Below, in pieces: positions 38,310 through 41,780 of a stretch of DNA of 41,780 bases. The notes beneath the pieces are model-generated. The model was not told the DNA's origin and ran no database searches. It worked only from the letters and a program-made list of their open reading frames with translations. The DNA lies in NCBI GenBank assembly GCA_045658985.1, contig JAZOWC010000029.1, positions 1 to 41,780 on the forward strand, given 5' to 3'. Each line of letters starts with the position of its first letter. The stretch's first letter is position 1. Source of the stretch: RGIG3513 sp045658985 (lineage in GTDB: Bacteria > Bacillota > Clostridia > Oscillospirales > Butyricicoccaceae). Made by a program: the position numbers and the translations under genes.

Positions 38310-39025
38310 AAAAGCTGCTTGACTCCTCGCCCCTCGGCTTTGCCCTGATGTGGATAGGCATCTACTGCGTGGGAATGTCGGTGTGCGATGAGCTGTCCCG
38401 ATCTCTCGGCATAGATAGCTGCGTCTCGGCTGTTTTTGCGCTGTTTTGCAGTCTGTTTTTGTATCTGTGGCTCAAAAAACAAGGATTTACGGGAGAGTAC
38501 GGTCTGTGCCTGCCCAAAATCGGGGCCAAAGCCATGCTGCTTTATATCCCTCTCGCCGCCATCACCCTGTTCAATGTATGGGGCGGCGTCAGCCTGCCCT
38601 CGGACATGGCAGAGACGGTGTGCTTTGTGCTGAAGATGCTGTGCGTGGGATTTTTGGAGGAGATGATCTTCCGCGGATTTCTGTTCAAAGCCATGGCAAA
38701 GAATAGTCTCGGCTGGGCGGCAACAGTGTCTGCAGTGACCTTTGGTGTTGGACACATCATCAACCTCATAAACGGCAGCGGAATGAGCCTGAGCGACAAT
38801 CTGGTGCAGATAGTCTGCGCCGTGCTGATAGGATTTTTGTACGTGGTGATGTTCATAAAGAGCGGGTCTCTGCTCTTTTGCATACTCTCCCACGGAGTGT
38901 TAAACTCCCTGAGCGTATTCTCCAAAACCGAAGCGCCGCTCACCTCCACCATCATCCTCTGCCTGCTCACCCTGACGTATACCCTGATCCTGCACAGGAC
39001 TACCACGAAGCATATAGATAATTAA
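38306..39025 (+). CDS. CPBP-family intramembrane metalloprotease
   Basis: This 239-residue protein has about six to seven hydrophobic segments. The CPBP motifs are present: FLEEMIFRGFLF (Glu118-Glu119, Arg123), FGVGHIINL (His150) and LSHGVLNSLS. Family members are Rce1-like proteases or bacteriocin self-immunity proteins in Gram-positive bacteria. It overlaps the ArsC-like gene and is the last gene before the terminator at 39042-39084. Confidence 0.9.
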   Translation: MKKLLDSSPLGFALMWIGIYCVGMSVCDELSRSLGIDSCVSAVFALFCSLFLYLWLKKQGFTGEYGLCLPKIGAKAMLLYIPLAAITLFNVWGGVSLPSDMAETVCFVLKMLCVGFLEEMIFRGFLFKAMAKNSLGWAATVSAVTFGVGHIINLINGSGMSLSDNLVQIVCAVLIGFLYVVMFIKSGSLLFCILSHGVLNSLSVFSKTEAPLTSTIILCLLTLTYTLILHRTTTKHIDN

Positions 39026-39041
39026 AGTTTGAAAAAACAGT

Positions 39042-39084
39042 AACCAAAACCGGCGGGAATCATAGATCCCCGCCGGTTTTGGTT
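39042..39084 (+). terminator. Terminator after the CPBP gene (bidirectional)
   Basis: AACCAAAACCGGCGGG pairs with CCCGCCGGTTTTGGTT around a short loop. Confidence 0.85.
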
Positions 39085-39109
39085 AGAATATCCTTAATAG
39101 ATGTAAAAA

Positions 39110-39420
39110 AGAGTGAGTGACCGCCCCTCTCCCGCCTGCGGCCTGATGGTCCCAAAGAATTTTGGGGTACCTGTCTCCGCTCGTTTCTAGCCATTTCCGC
39201 CCCTTTCCGCTTGAAAACGCATCCTTTCCGGCACTCTTACCTCCACTGTTTCTGTGTACTCCGTGCGTCAAAGTGGGATAAACTGTGGTCAAAAAGATAC
39301 TCCCCGAATACGGCATCTGCCGTACTCAGGGAGTTTTTTGTCGTCTGTATGGTAACTCTGTCCGCACCAAAAGTCAAGGCCTTTCGCAAAACAAATTTTG
39401 CCTTGCAGTAGACAAAGAAA
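39110..39420. other. Noncoding stretch with orphan terminator
   Basis: I see no gene here on either strand. It holds an intrinsic terminator at 39299-39339 (CTCCC...TACGGCA/TGCCGTA...GGGAG, then six T) with no gene before it, and at 39403-39418 a 16-base sequence (TTGCAGTAGACAAAGA) that recurs at 41572-41587. This may be the left edge of an inserted or decayed element. Confidence 0.5.
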
Positions 39421-39452
39421 AAGGTGCGAGAGCAACAGCGCGTTGCTTGTGA

Positions 39453-39480
39453 TTCACACCGCAATCTGTTATTATATAAT
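39453..39480 (+). promoter_or_regulatory. Promoter of the HTH/zinc-ribbon gene
   Basis: TTCACA (39453-39458), a 16-bp spacer and TATAAT (39475-39480). Confidence 0.65.
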
Positions 39481-39505
39481 CACAGTAACAAAGGCGGTAA
39501 AGAAT

Positions 39506-40270
39506 ATGGAAACCAAAGATATTATCCTTGAACTCAGAACGAAACACGGACTCTCCCAGGAGGAGCTTGCCGAAAAGGTATTCGTTACCCGTCAGGCGGT
39601 CAGCCGTTGGGAAAACGGCGAAACGGTGCCCAACACCGAAACGTTAAAACTTCTCTCAAAACTTTTTGATATATCCATCAATACGCTTCTCGGCTCTCCA
39701 AGAGAGCTGATCTGTCAATGCTGCGGTATGCCGCTTGAGGATAGCAGCATCAGCCGTGAGAAAGATGGAATTTTCAACGAAGATTATTGCAAGTGGTGCT
39801 ATGCTGACGGCGAGTATATGTATCACGATATGGACGATCTGATCGAGGTCTGCGTGGCGAATATGGCAAGCGAAGCCTTCCCCTCGGAGCAGGCTCGCGC
39901 CTATCTGAAAGAAATGCTCCCCAAGCTCGACTATTGGAAGAAATATAAAAACCTTGATGATGGCGGAAAGTTTGAAGAATTTAAGCGTAAACTGATCGAC
40001 GAGATCAACGCCCTTGGTGTGGAAGGAATGCCGAAGGTCGAAAAGCTCAACGCCCTTGTGGGAGGTTACGTCAATCTTGAATACCGCCTCCCCAACGGGA
40101 ATACCGTCAAATTCCTCGACGATAACGCAACCTACCTCGGAAATCAGCTCGAATGCGAATTCGGAACAGACCGTTGCTTCGGCGTAGTCGCCAATATGGA
40201 TTTTATCCTCATCTGCACCTATGAGGAAAACGGTGCAAATCCCGAACTTGTCATTTATAAGAAAAGATAA
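39506..40270 (+). CDS. XRE-type regulator with zinc-ribbon and C-terminal domain
   Basis: This 254-residue protein has an N-terminal helix-turn-helix of the Cro/CI type (about 4-62: LSQEELAEKVFVTRQAVSRWENGETVPN). A zinc-ribbon-like domain follows (ICQCCGMPL with Cys70/72/73 and YCKWCY with Cys95/98; similar to the 'putative zinc ribbon' family), then a C-terminal domain of unknown type (about 175-254). ATG 39506 has AAGGCGG upstream; the frame continues back through the promoter. Target genes are not visible, but the convergent GNAT gene is adjacent. Confidence 0.88.
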   Translation: METKDIILELRTKHGLSQEELAEKVFVTRQAVSRWENGETVPNTETLKLLSKLFDISINTLLGSPRELICQCCGMPLEDSSISREKDGIFNEDYCKWCYADGEYMYHDMDDLIEVCVANMASEAFPSEQARAYLKEMLPKLDYWKKYKNLDDGGKFEEFKRKLIDEINALGVEGMPKVEKLNALVGGYVNLEYRLPNGNTVKFLDDNATYLGNQLECEFGTDRCFGVVANMDFILICTYEENGANPELVIYKKR

Positions 40271-40315
40271 AAATTGGCGCTGGGATGGGTCACTCCACCT
40301 CAGCGGGCTTTACGT

Positions 40316-40969
40316 TTACCTTACAACAGACGAATGGCTATAGATATAGAATTCCTCTTGACTCGGCATCCACTTCTTTTCCTTTGGCGGAAATGTGGCG
40401 TCGAAGGCGCTAACTGCGGCAGCATCCTCGCAGCAGTCTGCGGCGGTGGAGGGGATATACATCCACTTTTTGCCGTCCAGCACGTTCGGAACGAGCTCGC
40501 AAACGAGAAGTGCGGTCGGGAAGTTGCCATCCACAACGAAGCTCACGTTCTTCTTTTTGCAGCTCACAAATCCACGGCTGACATAGTTGCCCGGATTGCC
40601 GAAGTTGTTGTTCACGTCGTAACCCATCTTACGAGCCGCCTCAAAGGAATGCTCGATGAGCAGCTTACCCAGCTTCTGCCTTTGATATTTCGGCGCAACG
40701 CAAAGGGGACCGAAGGAAAGGATCTCCCTGCGGCTTCCTTCCTCATCCTCAAGCCAAGCTTTGGTGTACATGATGTTGCCCACGATCTCTCCGTCCTTCT
40801 CAAGCACAAAGGTCAGCTCGGGTATGAAATCGGGGTGATTTCGCATCATGTGCACGAAGTAGTGCTCGTCCGCACCGGGCTTGTAGACGTTCCAAAATGC
40901 CTCACGTGTCAGTTCTTCTACGGCTCTGTAGTCTTTTTCGGTCTCTAAACGTATCGTCAAATTTTCCAT
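40316..40969 (-). CDS. GNAT-family N-acetyltransferase (YhbS-like)
   Basis: This 217-residue acetyl-CoA-dependent acetyltransferase has the GNAT core: EIVGNIMYTKA, FGPLCVAPKYQRQKLGKLLIEHSFE with the acetyl-CoA loop (QRQKLGK), then NNNFGNPGNYVSRGFV. The layout resembles YhbS-type enzymes. The substrate is unknown. AAAGGA precedes ATG 40969. Confidence 0.88.
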   Translation of the reverse strand: MENLTIRLETEKDYRAVEELTREAFWNVYKPGADEHYFVHMMRNHPDFIPELTFVLEKDGEIVGNIMYTKAWLEDEEGSRREILSFGPLCVAPKYQRQKLGKLLIEHSFEAARKMGYDVNNNFGNPGNYVSRGFVSCKKKNVSFVVDGNFPTALLVCELVPNVLDGKKWMYIPSTAADCCEDAAAVSAFDATFPPKEKKWMPSQEEFYIYSHSSVVR

Positions 40970-41042
40970 TTTTAAATCCTTTCATAATCAAGCGGAACGA
41001 ATCGGCAAGCTCGCTTGTCAGTGAGTGAGCGCAGATTGCTCC

Positions 41043-41173
41043 GCGAGCGTTTTGCATATAGCAAAACGTTGTGCGTAGCACCACCTCGTAAGAGGTGCGC
41101 TCGCACGGAGTATATTTCGTTGACGCTCAAAATACGAGAGGATTGCGAGATGTATTTGCAAACCTCTCGTTTA
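41043..41173. repeat. Hairpin cluster E with multibranch fold
   Basis: An outer stem GCGAGC (41043-41048)/GCTCGC (41099-41104) encloses three hairpins: GTTTTGC/GCAAAAC (41049-41067), GTGC/GCAC (41071-41081) and CACCTC/GAGGTG (41082-41097). Further on, ACGAGAGG (about 41134-41141) pairs with CCTCTCGT (about 41163-41170). It lies upstream of the GNAT gene and is noncoding. Confidence 0.7.
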
Positions 41174-41271
41174 CAATACAATCTCCAAGGTGCCCATTTT
41201 CTTCAAACAGCATTCTCCAAAAAATAAATTCGGCTTTCACCGTATGGCAATTGTACCACAAAACCGGCGAT

Positions 41272-41550
41272 ATTGCAACCTGCCCGTATACCCCGTGTGC
41301 GCCCAAAGAGCCGCATCCCGAGCCAGTGCCGAGGAAGATACGCAAATCCGGCACGGGATGCCTGTATCAGGTGGGCGACAACCTCTGGGAAGGCAGCTTC
41401 TTCCCAAGACTGCCCGGCGGTAAGCGAAAGAAATTCAACGTCTACGCCGAAACGAAAGAGCAATGCGAAATCAAACTCGCCGAGATGATCGAGCGAGTCA
41501 GAGCAGAGATTGCGGAAGAAAAGGCAAAACTAAAAGAGGGCGACTCGTAA
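41272..41550 (+). pseudogene. Fragment of a recombinase/integrase (AP2-like arm domain)
   Basis: The readable part, about KIRKSGTGCLYQVGDNLWEG then GKRKKFNVYAETKEQCEIKLAEMI, matches the AP2-like DNA-binding arm domain found in tyrosine recombinases of clostridial mobile elements. There is no credible start codon with a ribosome site and no catalytic domain, so it looks like a remnant. The stop is TAA at 41548-41550, followed by a GAGGGCG/CGCCCTC hairpin. It sits 20 bases from the TTGCAGTAAACAAAGA repeat, consistent with an integrase next to an attachment site. Confidence 0.55.
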
Positions 41551-41571
41551 GAGCCGCCCTCAAAATTTGGT

Positions 41572-41587
41572 TTGCAGTAAACAAAGA
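41572..41587. repeat. Short repeat matching 39403-39418
   Basis: TTGCAGTAAACAAAGA here and TTGCAGTAGACAAAGA at 39403-39418 differ at one base; AAATTT precedes both. They bound a 2.2-kb segment and may be attachment or terminal sequences of an old mobile element. Confidence 0.45.
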
Positions 41588-41678
41588 TATTTAATTCTAT
41601 TAGCTGTCGTTTATTTTGTAGATCAGTATAAGAAAAAATACGGATTATGGTGTTGATATAGTATTTCAGTTGAAAATA

Positions 41679-41687
41679 TGGTATAAT
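41679..41687 (+). promoter_or_regulatory. Extended -10 promoter of the last gene
   Basis: TGGTATAAT at 41679-41687; the -35 region is weak. Confidence 0.5.
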
Positions 41688-41718
41688 TATGTCGACAAGT
41701 TAAACGGGAGGGCTGTAT

Positions 41719-41780
41719 ATGACGACGAAAACTATAATTGAAGAAAAAGATATATTAGATGCATATGATGACAATGTTCG
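41719..41780 (+). CDS. Start of an unidentified gene (cut by the window end)
   Basis: ATG 41719 follows GGGAGG with good spacing. The visible residues are MTTKTIIEEKDILDAYDDNV, hydrophilic and acidic, too short to identify. The AT-rich composition resembles the barnase-barstar locus rather than the housekeeping genes. Confidence 0.6.
   Translation, partial: MTTKTIIEEKDILDAYDDNV

Noticed and set aside
39237..39464. Minus-strand frame of 75 aa before the HTH gene
   Set aside because: It runs over an intrinsic terminator and a promoter; I recall similar translations at element ends in other genomes, but there is no ribosome site or domain.
41043..41104. Possible tRNA (three hairpins in an outer stem)
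   Set aside because: No CCA-side acceptor pairing of 7 bp, no T-loop sequence GTTCRA and no anticodon-arm pattern; stem sizes do not fit.

Overview
The window looks like chromosomal DNA of a Gram-positive, low-to-mid GC Clostridia member, most likely an Oscillospiraceae/Ruminococcaceae-type gut organism. The evidence is a WalRK-YycHI operon, LCP, SLH-type surface protein, YerC, DUF896 and MurA genes, CapABC-type tyrosine phosphorylation genes, strong AGGAGG ribosome sites, and intergenic repeats that I recall from such genomes. No database was searched, so this placement rests on recognised families and is inference.

Layout. 1-830: repeat-rich DNA without a credible gene. 831-1743: HAD phosphatase and YerC/TrpR-like regulator. 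2128-4761: very highly codon-biased SLH (S-layer-like) protein, with a perfect WalR-type box upstream. 4820-5220: a tiny type I toxin-antitoxin cassette (28-residue holin-like toxin plus antisense RNA) lying between two 87-bp copies of the SLH gene tail and terminator. 5395-6050: a DUF559 nuclease-like gene embedded in dispersed repeats. 6053-9745 (minus): U32 peptidase-type protein and an ABC exporter. 9922-13993 (plus): a tightly overlapping seven-gene operon of HPr-kinase-like protein, PqqD-like protein, S26-type peptidase, Wzz/CapA, BY-kinase CapB, PHP phosphatase CapC and a COG2426 membrane protein. 14105-15484: a GLUG-like lipoprotein.

15608-33659 is almost all minus strand: DUF896, TldE/PmbA, TldD, FolD, MurA, YycI, YycH, WalK, WalR, CinA, ThiI, a four-helix-bundle protein, NifS, GlnS, GltX. 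33931-35052 is an LCP protein, followed by three copies of a GTACACACGGTAC repeat and an SDR oxidoreductase (35590-36306). 36524-37425 is an AT-rich barnase/barstar pair whose toxin carries a phage MuF-like zinc motif. 37560-39025 holds DUF1232, ArsC/Spx-like and CPBP protease genes. 39403-41587 is bounded by short near-identical repeats and holds an HTH/zinc-ribbon regulator, a GNAT enzyme and a recombinase fragment. A new gene begins at 41719.

Themes. Many genes serve the cell envelope: MurA, WalRK, SLH, LCP and CapABC. A second block links cysteine desulfuration to tRNA thiolation and glutamine/glutamate charging (GltX-GlnS-NifS-ThiI). The most unusual structure is a set of hairpin arrays in which every stem differs but the short linker is constant: ATATCGA at 18725-18807, 28581-28697 and 29068-29184, and ATTCA at 25226-25305. 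Two of these arrays point in opposite directions and bracket a four-helix-bundle gene exactly, with ATATCGAC and GTCGATAT at its edges. This recalls 23S rRNA intervening sequences, but the element sits inside a protein operon.
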